A stretch of DNA of 23,643 bases from an uncultured Ruminococcus sp. (GCA_947173865.1 CAMWGS010000006.1:1-23643); one strand, 5' to 3'. Numbered from the stretch's first letter, positions 1 to 8,078 are shown. Notes: generated by a model from the letters alone, not told the origin. Made by a program: numbers and translations.

Positions 1-228
1 ATAACAGTTTGTTCGTCGGATTCATTTTTTTCAGAATCTTCATGTAAATCGTCCGAAATATTTTCAGCGGTTTCCAGATTTGGACTTTGAGTATCTGTGC
101 TTGTTTCCTCACTTATAACAGTTTGTTCGTCGGATTCATTTTTTTCAGAATCTTCATGTAAATCGTCCGGAATACTTTCAATTGTTTCCTGATTTGGACT
201 TTCAGTATCTGTGTTTGTTTCTTCAATT
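1..228 (-). repeat. 114-bp tandem repeat encoding a 38-residue acidic unit
   Basis: Bases 1-114 and 115-228 are two in-frame copies of a 114-bp unit; the first 55 bases of the copies are identical and the rest differ at scattered positions. The encoded unit is rich in Glu, Asp, Ser, Thr and Asn and contains the stretch DDLHEDSEKNESDEQTV. A degenerate further copy may begin near 229. The array continues past the left edge, so copy number is unknown. Confidence 0.9.
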
Positions 229-1814
229 AACACATTGTTTTCGTCTGAGATATCATGTTTCTTATCTGAAATCTTCTGAATTTTTTCCTGACGCAATGCA
301 TCTTCCTTAGCAATCGGGACATCTATATTAGTATTTTCTCTTATAATGTCACCATCAGAAACATTATTTATACTGTCATAAATATTATCCTGATAAGTAT
401 TCATATTATTGTGTTCGTCGGGATAAGCAGGAGTTCTTCTGCCCCATGTTCTTTCCTTCTTCTCAGTATACTTTCTGTATTCCGTTACAGTTTTTCCGCA
501 CTTCATACAGAAGTTACTTTTGTTTATTACAATAATTCCGCAGTCATGACATATCTTTATAAAATCAGATGCCTTGCACAAATCTCTGCGAATGGAATTA
601 TATTCATTTTTAATAACGTCATATTCCCTTTTACAATGCTTAAGTTCTGCTTCTGTCATTCTTAACGATTTATCAAGCTTTTTATTATTTTCTTCAGATT
701 CATTGAACATTCCGTAAACCTGTTTGATTTTTTTTTCAAGCAGGTCTACTTTGCCCTGAATTTCTGCAATTTTTTCCCTGTCCAGCCTTGCAACCCTTTC
801 TGCTACAATCTTCTTTTCTGCTTCATTGGCTTCCTGTTCCCTGCGTTTAGCGTCAACAACTCTCTGTTTCTGTTTGTTCATGTCATATTCTTTCACTATG
901 GAAAGTTCGGAAATAATATCAATGTTAAGTATTGCAGCTACTGAAATATCGTCACCGCTTCCCTGCTGGGAAAGTGTGGGAAGATAATGTTTCAGACCGT
1001 TTTTAGCTTCGGCAAAATCAGACGTACCGAAAGAATACAGAACAGTTTTATAAAGATTATACATCTGTTCATCTTCTTTAAAACAGTTGTCAATTCCGTC
1101 CGAGCTTACAATAATCGCCGCTGGAAGTTCCCTGCCATATGCCACGAAATGATTTTTATTCTGTATATCGGAAATATTGTTAATTTCAGAATTATAACTT
1201 TCAGGATTGTCACAGCTGAAACAGCCACGAAAATTATCAAATGCATCTTTATCACACATGGAAGTAGTCGCATTTGCAAAACACCTCGGATTTTCGGGAA
1301 CAGGCTGATTAAATTTGCCGTTACGGTCAACTGTTATCAGTTTACCGTCACCAATCTGAATACCAAACCAGTAATCACGGGTCATAACAACGGCAACAAG
1401 AGTAGTTCCGTATGCACTGTATATATTTCCGCTCTTATATTTTTCGTACGCTTTTGAAGATACACGACTTAATTCCGAATCTTTAAACGGATTATTCCTG
1501 TAATGTGCTTCAACGGTTTCACGCCATTTTTTTATAATCCGCTGTTCGAGTGTATGAAGCAGTGACTCACTTTCACTGAAAAATTTTTCACTGCTTATTT
1601 TGCCCATCATTGAATTTATCATGAATTCAGCAGATTTACAGCCAAATTCAGAACCCTTGTTACTTCTTACATAATCATCTCCGCCGTGACCGTCACATAC
1701 AATAGCGTATGACCATTCATTGTCGGAATTTGAAATTGAATAGTCCTGACATACTGTCCCTTTTTTTATATGACTTGCTCCGAGTACCGATATATCAAAG
1801 GTTTTCATATTCAT
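1..1814 (-). CDS. PP2C-family protein phosphatase with coiled coil, zinc ribbon and acidic repeat tail (partial, C-terminus off window)
   Basis: The open frame runs from an ATG at 1814 to the window edge: 604 codons visible and no stop. A GGAGG lies 9 nt before this ATG and only 18 nt separate it from the VWA gene. The PPM/PP2C metal-binding signatures are present: CQD (about 22-24), VCDGHGG (about 39-45), IGDGK (about 154-158), SSDG (237-240) and GSGDDIS (285-291), so the domain covers roughly residues 5-297 and looks catalytically complete. A charged, probably coiled-coil segment follows (about 305-412), then a zinc ribbon C422-x2-C425/C436-x2-C439, then a long Glu/Asp/Ser-rich tail ending in 38-residue repeats. 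Expected reaction is Mn2+/Mg2+-dependent Ser/Thr dephosphorylation; the natural partner is the adjacent kinase. Family and triad context are known; substrate and the role of the tail are unknown. Confidence 0.88.
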   Translation of the reverse strand, partial: MNMKTFDISVLGASHIKKGTVCQDYSISNSDNEWSYAIVCDGHGGDDYVRSNKGSEFGCKSAEFMINSMMGKISSEKFFSESESLLHTLEQRIIKKWRETVEAHYRNNPFKDSELSRVSSKAYEKYKSGNIYSAYGTTLVAVVMTRDYWFGIQIGDGKLITVDRNGKFNQPVPENPRCFANATTSMCDKDAFDNFRGCFSCDNPESYNSEINNISDIQNKNHFVAYGRELPAAIIVSSDGIDNCFKEDEQMYNLYKTVLYSFGTSDFAEAKNGLKHYLPTLSQQGSGDDISVAAILNIDIISELSIVKEYDMNKQKQRVVDAKRREQEANEAEKKIVAERVARLDREKIAEIQGKVDLLEKKIKQVYGMFNESEENNKKLDKSLRMTEAELKHCKREYDVIKNEYNSIRRDLCKASDFIKICHDCGIIVINKSNFCMKCGKTVTEYRKYTEKKERTWGRRTPAYPDEHNNMNTYQDNIYDSINNVSDGDIIRENTNIDVPIAKEDALRQEKIQKISDKKHDISDENNVLIEETNTDTESPNQETIESIPDDLHEDSEKNESDEQTVISEETSTDTQSPNLETAENISDDLHEDSEKNESDEQTV

Positions 1815-1832
1815 AAAAGATTACCTCCGATA

Positions 1833-2591
1833 TTACCACTGAAGGCTGTCATCATCATCAAACGGATTTTCATCTTTCCATTCAATATCCTCTTTCTGAG
1901 CCTGAATTTCCTGAATCATAATATCCTGCTTTGTTTCAATTTCATTATTTCCTGAATCTGAATCTGAACCTGCATTGGAACTCTTGCTTCCGATTTCAGA
2001 AGCACGGACAGTCACAAACTGTATCCACTTTCTAAGCTCCTTCGGACTTGTAACGTCTATTACAGCTTCCGAATTACCTGCAAATTCCGCAAGTACATTT
2101 TTATTTGCATCTTCACCTATGGCTATAGCAACCTTTATTGCTTTTCTAAACCAGTTATTCTGCTTGAGCTTGTCAAGACCGTATCTGTAGTTATCAGTCG
2201 GTTCACCATCGGACATAAGGAATATGGCAGGAGCAAAAGAACCTGTAGCATCATTCATGAACGCTGTTCTTGAAAGTTTTTCATTAAGTTGCTGACAAGC
2301 TTCACCAAGGTCGGTAACACCTGACGCATCAAGGTAATTCCAAACAAAATTCTCTGCTGATACAGGCTGACTGTCAAGCCACTTTGCACCTGTCGAAAAC
2401 TGTAATGCAGCTATTTTAATCTGTGCGTCTGCATTACTGTCTGAAATGTCAGCAATTTCAGGTATAATGTCCTCAATGGCACTGTTGACCGTGCCTATCT
2501 TGCTTCCGCTCATACTTCCTGATGTATCAACAACAAAGAAAAGTACCATAGTTCTTCTGGGAACTTCAACTGTTTCATCATATAATCCCAT
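1833..2591 (-). CDS. TerY-like von Willebrand factor A domain protein
   Basis: 252 residues; ATG start preceded by GTGAGG at 9 nt. The VWA fold occupies about residues 12-210 and has a complete MIDAS metal site: D22-T-S24-G-S26, T93 in GVTDLG, and D128 in MSDGEPTD. It therefore probably binds a divalent metal and a protein ligand. A low-complexity Ser/Asn/Asp linker and an acidic end with DENPFDDDD follow. There is no signal peptide or membrane segment, so it should be cytoplasmic. It sits between the PP2C gene (18-nt gap) and the kinase gene (21-nt gap), which is the VWA-phosphatase-kinase triad described for tellurite-resistance-type (Ter) stress systems. By family it would act as the scaffold or adaptor between kinase and phosphatase; that role here is inferred. 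Confidence 0.88.
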   Translation of the reverse strand: MGLYDETVEVPRRTMVLFFVVDTSGSMSGSKIGTVNSAIEDIIPEIADISDSNADAQIKIAALQFSTGAKWLDSQPVSAENFVWNYLDASGVTDLGEACQQLNEKLSRTAFMNDATGSFAPAIFLMSDGEPTDNYRYGLDKLKQNNWFRKAIKVAIAIGEDANKNVLAEFAGNSEAVIDVTSPKELRKWIQFVTVRASEIGSKSSNAGSDSDSGNNEIETKQDIMIQEIQAQKEDIEWKDENPFDDDDSLQW

Positions 2592-2612
2592 TTATTAAAA
2601 CCTCACTTACAA

Positions 2613-3917
2613 TTATAAAATCTCACCGTCATTATCATTTCCGAATCTTATCTTAAGACCCTTAACAAGTTTTATTACCTGTCCGCTTTCATAGCTCTTT
2701 GACGCTCCGTTAGATGCAACTGCTGTCCATGCACGTCCCGAATTATTTTTAAGACCTGATACGGCAGGAACACTCTTACTTAAAACTACCTCGCCCATTT
2801 CCTGATTATAGTCCTCACTGTCATATACTGTATGACAAGCATAAATCTTTTTGGAGGGCATCAACGCTATGACATTCTTTTTGACTTTCAGAACAAACGG
2901 ATTAGTAATAACTTTGCCACAGCAGATACAATTTGATTCTGATTGTGAAAGATTAAGAAAAGTTTCGTCATTGCATGACGGACACTCTGCAAGACAGTCA
3001 CGCAGTTTTATAAATATTTCCTGCCATTTTTTTTCGGTTACACGATGCTCAATGTTATTGCCTATCATTGACTCCCTGCTGAATGCCTCTTGAAATGCTT
3101 CCTTTACAAAGTCAGGATAAAGTGACCACAGTTTTATTTCATTTCTGTGTAAATCTGCAACAGGTCTGTTTTGCGGGTTGTTTTTGTCAAATACGAATAC
3201 AGGTTCACTTCCATAAAATTTACGTTCAAGTTCTTCGGTAAGACACGGAGATTTCAGTGTTCTTTCACCTTCAAGGGGGTGATTGACAAAAATCAGCATA
3301 TACAGTACAACAGCAAGTGAAAATCTGTCTGTATGAATATCTGGCTTTTTCTTTCCTGTTACTACTTCGGGAGCCATATAGCGACACTTTCCTGCAATTC
3401 CGAAAGCCTTGCCGTATTCCGCAACATTATCATTGTCACATATAAGCACATCGCCCGTATCGGGATTAACAAAGAAGTTTCCGTCATTAAGGTCCTGATA
3501 GCTGAATCCTTTATTATGAAGTACTCTGAATCCCGTAGTAATCTGCAACGCTGCATTTATTACCGCATTTATTCCTGAAAAGTGTACCTTTGCACGCAGG
3601 AATTTTGAAAAGTCCTCGTACTCTTTCGGACGAAGTCTCATAAGATAACCGAAACTGCCCTCAAAATATTCGGTAATTTCAACAGGCCAGAGAAATGCAC
3701 TTGTCGGAGCACCTTTTCTTATATTGTTTTCAAGATTCATATAAAAACGTTTAGGGTCTTTCAGCTTATTTACAAAGTACCATTTAAGAGCGTACTCCCT
3801 GCCGTTGTAAGATACCCTGTAAACTATTCCCTGTCCACCTTCACCAAGTTTTTCAATAACTTCAAGTTCTCCGCCTGACTTGATTTTTATTTTCTGTCCC
3901 TTTGAAAACTCCCTCAA
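2613..3917 (-). CDS. Ser/Thr protein kinase-like protein with zinc ribbon and C-terminal beta-rich domain
   Basis: 434 residues starting at TTG, which lies 9 nt after AGAGGAG; the only nearby ATG runs straight into TGA. Kinase features: glycine loop GEGGQG (25-30), Lys45 in YALKW, catalytic loop YQDLNDGN (140-147) with D142 and N147, metal-binding D161 in CDND, and MAPE (181-184). So the HRD and DFG motifs are altered to YQD and DND and the usual catalytic-loop Lys is absent, yet the core Asp, Asn and Lys remain; activity is plausible. A zinc ribbon follows (C312-x2-C315, C330-x2-C333). Residues about 345-430 look beta-rich and could be an FHA-like module, but I cannot confirm that. No membrane segment is present. 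It belongs to the Ter triad with the neighbouring VWA and PP2C genes and follows terD by 15 nt. Confidence 0.85.
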   Translation of the reverse strand: MREFSKGQKIKIKSGGELEVIEKLGEGGQGIVYRVSYNGREYALKWYFVNKLKDPKRFYMNLENNIRKGAPTSAFLWPVEITEYFEGSFGYLMRLRPKEYEDFSKFLRAKVHFSGINAVINAALQITTGFRVLHNKGFSYQDLNDGNFFVNPDTGDVLICDNDNVAEYGKAFGIAGKCRYMAPEVVTGKKKPDIHTDRFSLAVVLYMLIFVNHPLEGERTLKSPCLTEELERKFYGSEPVFVFDKNNPQNRPVADLHRNEIKLWSLYPDFVKEAFQEAFSRESMIGNNIEHRVTEKKWQEIFIKLRDCLAECPSCNDETFLNLSQSESNCICCGKVITNPFVLKVKKNVIALMPSKKIYACHTVYDSEDYNQEMGEVVLSKSVPAVSGLKNNSGRAWTAVASNGASKSYESGQVIKLVKGLKIRFGNDNDGEIL

Positions 3918-3932
3918 ATGTCACATCTCCTC

Positions 3933-4517
3933 TCAGACATTTCCGCCGTATGAACGGACAATAGCAGCCAGTCCGCCCTGATATCCTGACGCTACTGCGT
4001 TGAACTTCCATTCACCGTTTTTGTAATAAAACTCAGCTACTACAAGTGCGGTTTCAATTGAAAATTCTTCTTCAAGGTCAAATTTAAGTACGGGTTCACC
4101 GACTGTATCAAATTCGTCAGCCATTTTTGCAACTCTTATATAAGCATTTGATACTTGTCCGAAATTCTGCCTTCTGATATCGGCTTCATGAATGGTTACA
4201 CATATAGCTATCTTCTTGATTTCAGACGGAATTTTTGTGAAGTCAATAAGAATAACTTCGTCATCTCCGTCTCCGTCACCTGTAAGATTATCACCTGTAT
4301 GAACTACAGCACCGTCTCTGCCGTTGAGGTTGTTGTAGAAAACAAAGTCCTCGTCTTTGATAAGCTTTCCGTTTTCACCAAGAAGAAAAGCAGATGCATC
4401 AAGGTCAAAGTCATAACCTCCGTCATAACGGTTAGTATCCCAGCCGAGACCTACAAGAGCAAGTTTCATTGAATCGTCAAGAGCGACACGCTGACCTTTC
4501 TGTAAATTGATTGCCAT
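3933..4517 (-). CDS. terD: TerD-family calcium-binding stress protein (first paralogue)
   Basis: 194 residues, the normal TerD length; ATG start after AAGGAGG. Family hallmarks are the N-terminal INLQKGQ, LGWD (24-27), the acidic Ca2+-site stretch DFDLDAS (36-42), HTGDNLTGDGDGDDE (73-87), and the C-terminal GEWKFNAVASGY. TerD-family proteins bind Ca2+ through these Asp residues and assemble near the membrane in stress responses; the exact function is still poorly understood. It lies directly upstream of the kinase gene (15 nt), but a hairpin with a weak U-tract separates it from the second terD-like gene, so its expression may be partly uncoupled. TerD and TerE cannot be told apart from sequence alone. 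Confidence 0.93.
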   Translation of the reverse strand: MAINLQKGQRVALDDSMKLALVGLGWDTNRYDGGYDFDLDASAFLLGENGKLIKDEDFVFYNNLNGRDGAVVHTGDNLTGDGDGDDEVILIDFTKIPSEIKKIAICVTIHEADIRRQNFGQVSNAYIRVAKMADEFDTVGEPVLKFDLEEEFSIETALVVAEFYYKNGEWKFNAVASGYQGGLAAIVRSYGGNV

Positions 4518-4558
4518 AATAAATTTCCTCCTTAAAATTTTTCGTGTTTAAAATAAAA

Positions 4559-4608
4559 TGCGGAGAAATTTTTTCACATATTGATGTTAAAGTGAAAATC
4601 TCTCCGCA
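4559..4608 (-). terminator. Hairpin between the two terD-like genes: possible intrinsic terminator or processing site
   Basis: Arms TGCGGAGA and TCTCCGCA extend through an imperfect inner stem (TTTTCAC/GTGAAAA) around an AT-rich loop. Read on the minus strand, TTTTATTTT follows. This resembles an intrinsic terminator inside the operon, so it more likely tunes than abolishes downstream expression. Confidence 0.6.
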
Positions 4609-4621
4609 GATTCAAGACATA

Positions 4622-5233
4622 TTATCTATAAAGTGAAATTAATGCATCAAGTCTGCTTGCTTCCTGAACAGGCTGACCGATAGCATTGAACTTCCATTCA
4701 TTACCTTTGCGATATATTTCCCCTACAACAAGTCCCGTCATGTTATTGTAATTCTCTGAAAGATTGAAACGGCATATTTCCTGATTATTGTCCATATTTA
4801 CAAGCCTGATGAAAGCATTTTCAATAAGTCCGAAATGCTGTCCTCTTGTACGTGCATCATAGATATTTACAACAAATACAATCTTTCCTATTTCTGACGG
4901 CAGACGGCTTATATCAACCATAATCTGCTCGTCATCTCCGTCTCCCGCACCTGTAAGGTTGTCGCCCTGATGAACGATTGCACCGCTGGAGTGTCTGAGA
5001 TTTCCGTAATAAACAACACACTGCTTTATATCATTGCTAACAATTTTGCCGTTGTTGCCACAGATGATAACAGAAGCGTCACAGTCGATATCCTGAGGCT
5101 GCTGTTTGAATATACCAAGAAAACCACCACTTTTTTTTACTTCGTCCCAGCCAAGTCCGACCATTACTTTTCTAAGACCACCGCCGCCTTTTGTAAGGTC
5201 AATTTTCTGTCCTTTCTGGAGATTAATACTCAT
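4622..5233 (-). CDS. TerD-family calcium-binding stress protein (second paralogue)
   Basis: 203 residues; ATG start after AAAGGAGG. It shares the TerD framework with its neighbour: INLQKGQK, VGLGWD (25-30), DIDCDAS (48-54), HQGDNLTGAGDGDDE (88-102) and GNEWKFNAIG near the C-terminus. It differs by a glycine-rich N-terminal loop and an insertion GGFLGIFKQQ (about 36-45) before the first Asp cluster, as seen in some TerD/general-stress-protein relatives. The Ca2+-coordinating acidic residues are retained. It lies 23 nt downstream of the Ca2+-ATPase gene with no terminator between, so it is co-transcribed from the promoter at 7949-7977. Ca2+ binding is inferred from family knowledge. Confidence 0.92.
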   Translation of the reverse strand: MSINLQKGQKIDLTKGGGGLRKVMVGLGWDEVKKSGGFLGIFKQQPQDIDCDASVIICGNNGKIVSNDIKQCVVYYGNLRHSSGAIVHQGDNLTGAGDGDDEQIMVDISRLPSEIGKIVFVVNIYDARTRGQHFGLIENAFIRLVNMDNNQEICRFNLSENYNNMTGLVVGEIYRKGNEWKFNAIGQPVQEASRLDALISLYR

Positions 5234-5256
5234 TTTCTTTTTCCTCCTTTATTATA

Positions 5257-7848
5257 TTATTTTTTAGTAACTGCCTTGCGTATCATGTCAATCGGAATTA
5301 CCATAAATGCAAGTACGATACAAATTAACCATGTCTTTAAATTAAGTGCCTCAACGCTGAGGAATTCACCGCCGAATGTTACAAATACAAACTGAATAAG
5401 AAGAAGTGCAATCATTACAATAAGGAAATTCTTGTTTCTTCCCATATGTTCAAATACATTTATTTTTTCAGTACGTGCATTGAAACCGTTGAAAGTAATC
5501 GCCATCATGAACGTTGCAAAAAGTGCCGAACAAAGATAGGTGTCGTCTACGTTTCCGAAAATTTCACGTATTGCAGGAACAAAACGGATAACAAGACAAA
5601 GTGCCGTTATATAAAGTCCACTGATAATTACCTGTATAAGCATTGACTTGCTTACAATACTTTCATTTCGTGGAATCGGTCTGTCTTTCATGTACTCCTT
5701 AAGAGCCGGCTCACTTCCGAATGCAATGGCAGCGAGTGTATCCATAGCAAGATTTACAAGGAGAAGCTGAATAACTGTCATCATTGTGGGTTCACCCATA
5801 AGTGGTCCCAAGAAACAGGTAAGAACTGCCGCAACATTGACTGTAAGCTGGAATATGAGGAACTTTCTGATACCCTTAAACATAGTACGTCCGTAAAGGA
5901 TAGCTTTTGCGATTGACGAGAAGTTATCGTCAAGAATTGTAATGTCTCCTGCTTCCTTTGCAACTTCAGTACCGCTTCCCATTGCAAAGCCGACATCTGC
6001 CTTTTTAAGTGCAGGAGAATCGTTTACACCGTCGCCCGTCATCCCTACAACGTAGTCAAGTTCCTGAGCACAGCGGACAAGACGGCTCTTGTCTGTAGGC
6101 AATGCACGTGCAACAACTCGGAGATTCGGAATAACCTTTTTAAGTTCTTCGTCGGATTTTTCGTTAAGTTCTGCTGATGTAAGTGCAATGTCTGTTTCCT
6201 TTCTGATAAGTCCTGCTTCCTTTGCGATAGCAATGGCAGTTTCCTTTCTGTCACCTGTTACCATTACAACCTGAATACCTGCGTCCTGTACTTCCCTGAT
6301 AGCATCTACTGCTTCTTTACGTACATTATCTCTGATACAAAGAATACATACAAGAGTCAAATCACCCTCGTCGCTGTCACCGTCACGCTTTGCAACTGCA
6401 AGAAGTCGCATAGAACGTGCTGCCTGTTCATCAATGTATGCAGTGATAGCACTATGATTTGTAAGAGTGTTTATATTTCCGTCGGAGTCAACATACTGTG
6501 TACATCTTAAAAGAAGTTTTTCAGGTGCTCCCTTTACATAAGTATAGCTGTTTCCGTTTCTTGAAACAGTTACGCTTGACATTTTCTTTGTGGAATCAAA
6601 CGGACTGAAATTTATAGCTTCATCCTTGTTGATTTTGTTTTCTGCCTTTGCATCCATAATGAAATGCATCAATGCACGGTCAGTACTGTTACCTCCGATA
6701 ACATTTCCGTCACTTGCTGCGGCACTGTTGTTAACACCTACACCAACTACAATATCATCAAGAAACTTTGTTGATGTATCGGAAAGCTTGTTGAATTTCT
6801 TAATGTCGCCTGTGATAAACTCAACTACCGAAAGCTTACCTTCTGTGATAGTACCTGTCTTGTCACTGTAAAGCAGACTGAGGCTTCCTGCTGTTTCAAG
6901 ACCGTTGATTTTTCTTACAAGAACGTTGTCCTTTGACATCTTAAGGCTCTGGAACGAAAGCAGTATAGACGTGAGCATTGGCAGACCTTCGGGAACTGCA
7001 CAGACTATAATGGTAACTGCTACCGTAACAGCGTTCATGACAAGCTTTATCCATTCAATTACCGAATCAGGAGCTCCGCCGCCGATAATAGTCTTAAGCA
7101 TAATTCCTACAATAATAGCAATTGCACCGATATAGCCGAAAGTAGAAATCTGTTTTGCAAGCTTTGCAAGCTTTACCTGTAAAGGTGTTGCACGCTGGTC
7201 TTCCTGTACTTCAAGTGCAAGCTCACCGAATAATGTCTTATCACCTACAATCTTTACCTGCATATGTGCTTCACCGCCACATACAACAGTACCACGATAA
7301 GCATAGTGCTTGTTCAGCAGGTCTTTTATATCATAACTTTCACCTGAATTTACAGGACGCTTTTCGGCTTCTTCGGTTTCACCGTTAAGGGCTGCCTGGT
7401 CGACCTTTACTTCTCCCTCGACTATTTCGCCGTCAGCGGCAATTTTGTCACCTGCCTGTAAATATACAATGTCCCCGACGACAACTTCACTTACATGAAT
7501 TTCAGCAAGCTTTCCGTCACGGACAACTTTTGCCATTTCCTTTGCTTCTTCCTCCTCTTTAAGAGCGGAAGCCTTGTTTTCTTGTTTGTATTCACTGATT
7601 GACGAAACACCGTTTGCAATAAGAATTGCAATCAGAATTCCGACGGGTTCAAACCATTCGGCTTGTCCCATAAAGCACAGTACCACCTGTACTACCAGTG
7701 CCACAATAAGAATCATAATCATCGGGTCTTTGAAACCCTCAAGAATTTTCTTCCAAAGCGGGTCGGGCGGAATTTGTGTCAGGTCATTTGTACCGTATTT
7801 TTTACGGCTTTCTCCAACCTCTTTTGCAGACAGTCCATTAAGATTCAT
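5257..7848 (-). CDS. P-type calcium-transporting ATPase (type IIB-like)
   Basis: 863 residues from the ATG at 7848, which has GAAGGAG 8 nt upstream; an in-frame ATG at 7938 would add 30 residues but lacks such a site and lies at the expected transcript start. Motifs: actuator NGET (155-158), TM4 PEGL (286-289), phosphorylation site DKTGT (D329), KGAPE (439-443), and hinge TGDGVND (604-610). Transmembrane pairs lie near residues 42-60/66-84 and 238-254/272-300, with a C-terminal set after about 660. Ca2+ ligands fit E287 in TM4 and N699/D703 in TM6; TM5 has N671 but Ala where SERCA has its second-site Glu. This indicates a single-site, plasma-membrane-type Ca2+ exporter. It is the first gene of the Ter operon, linking Ca2+ export with the TerD Ca2+-binding proteins. 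Confidence 0.92.
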   Translation of the reverse strand: MNLNGLSAKEVGESRKKYGTNDLTQIPPDPLWKKILEGFKDPMIMILIVALVVQVVLCFMGQAEWFEPVGILIAILIANGVSSISEYKQENKASALKEEEEAKEMAKVVRDGKLAEIHVSEVVVGDIVYLQAGDKIAADGEIVEGEVKVDQAALNGETEEAEKRPVNSGESYDIKDLLNKHYAYRGTVVCGGEAHMQVKIVGDKTLFGELALEVQEDQRATPLQVKLAKLAKQISTFGYIGAIAIIVGIMLKTIIGGGAPDSVIEWIKLVMNAVTVAVTIIVCAVPEGLPMLTSILLSFQSLKMSKDNVLVRKINGLETAGSLSLLYSDKTGTITEGKLSVVEFITGDIKKFNKLSDTSTKFLDDIVVGVGVNNSAAASDGNVIGGNSTDRALMHFIMDAKAENKINKDEAINFSPFDSTKKMSSVTVSRNGNSYTYVKGAPEKLLLRCTQYVDSDGNINTLTNHSAITAYIDEQAARSMRLLAVAKRDGDSDEGDLTLVCILCIRDNVRKEAVDAIREVQDAGIQVVMVTGDRKETAIAIAKEAGLIRKETDIALTSAELNEKSDEELKKVIPNLRVVARALPTDKSRLVRCAQELDYVVGMTGDGVNDSPALKKADVGFAMGSGTEVAKEAGDITILDDNFSSIAKAILYGRTMFKGIRKFLIFQLTVNVAAVLTCFLGPLMGEPTMMTVIQLLLVNLAMDTLAAIAFGSEPALKEYMKDRPIPRNESIVSKSMLIQVIISGLYITALCLVIRFVPAIREIFGNVDDTYLCSALFATFMMAITFNGFNARTEKINVFEHMGRNKNFLIVMIALLLIQFVFVTFGGEFLSVEALNLKTWLICIVLAFMVIPIDMIRKAVTKK

Positions 7849-7882
7849 AGACAAATCTCCTTCTTTTAATATATTCTTTTTC

Positions 7883-7939
7883 AGTGCAGAAAAAAACGGT
7901 AATACACCGAAAAAAAGGCTTTTTACGTATAACTGCACT
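7883..7939 (-). promoter_or_regulatory. Structured 5' leader of the Ca2+-ATPase/Ter operon
   Basis: The roughly 95-nt leader between promoter and start codon has 7-bp complementary arms (AGTGCAG and CTGCACT) enclosing a smaller CGGT...ACCG hairpin and runs of A and T. It could be an RNA regulatory element, but I do not recognise a known riboswitch; the conserved yybP-ykoY (Mn2+) core was not seen. Confidence 0.35.
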
Positions 7940-7948
7940 TATAATAAT

Positions 7949-7977
7949 ATTATACAATCTGTCATCTGATTTGTCAA
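7949..7977 (-). promoter_or_regulatory. Sigma-A-type promoter of the Ter/Ca2+-ATPase operon
   Basis: On the minus strand TTGACA (7972-7977) and TATAAT (7949-7954) are separated by exactly 17 nt, both perfect consensus. Transcription should start near 7942, giving a leader of about 95 nt. Confidence 0.88.
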
Positions 7978-8030
7978 TATATAACAGTACAAAATGTCAT
8001 TTTTCAGCTTATTTTAGCGATTCGGACAAA

Positions 8031-8078
8031 TTATCCAAATACAATTTGTGGAAAATAACGTTAGCGTAATTTTCCACT
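8031..8078. other. DnaA-box-like cluster containing a 30-bp inverted repeat
   Basis: Near-consensus DnaA boxes are TTATCCAAA (8031-8039), the reverse complement of TTTTCCACA (8047-8055) and TTTTCCACT (8070-8078). The last two form the arms of an inverted repeat at 8048-8077: 13-bp arms with one mismatch around TTAG. No U-tract follows and no gene ends here, so an operator or DnaA-binding site is more likely than a terminator. The rest of this gene-free stretch (7849-8339) contains only the listed leader, promoters and parS. Confidence 0.5.

Noticed and set aside
1..228. CRISPR array suggested by repeats at the left edge
   Set aside because: The repeat is a 114-bp head-to-tail in-frame coding unit with no spacers.
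987..1457. 156-codon open frame on the plus strand
   Set aside because: It is antisense to the PP2C catalytic domain, has no ribosome site and shows no domain; it reflects the codon bias of the real gene.
6101..6116. CACGTG core inside the Ca2+-ATPase gene as a parS
   Set aside because: Flanks read TGCACGTGCA rather than CCACGTGG; about 11 of 16 match, likely chance within coding sequence.
7849..7938. 30-residue N-terminal extension of the Ca2+-ATPase
   Set aside because: The ATG at 7938 lies at the predicted transcript start with no ribosome site, while the ATG at 7848 has GAAGGAG and gives the normal family N-terminus.
7849..7948. yybP-ykoY Mn2+ riboswitch before the P-type ATPase
   Set aside because: The leader is short and the conserved purine-rich and CUACUC-like loops are not present.
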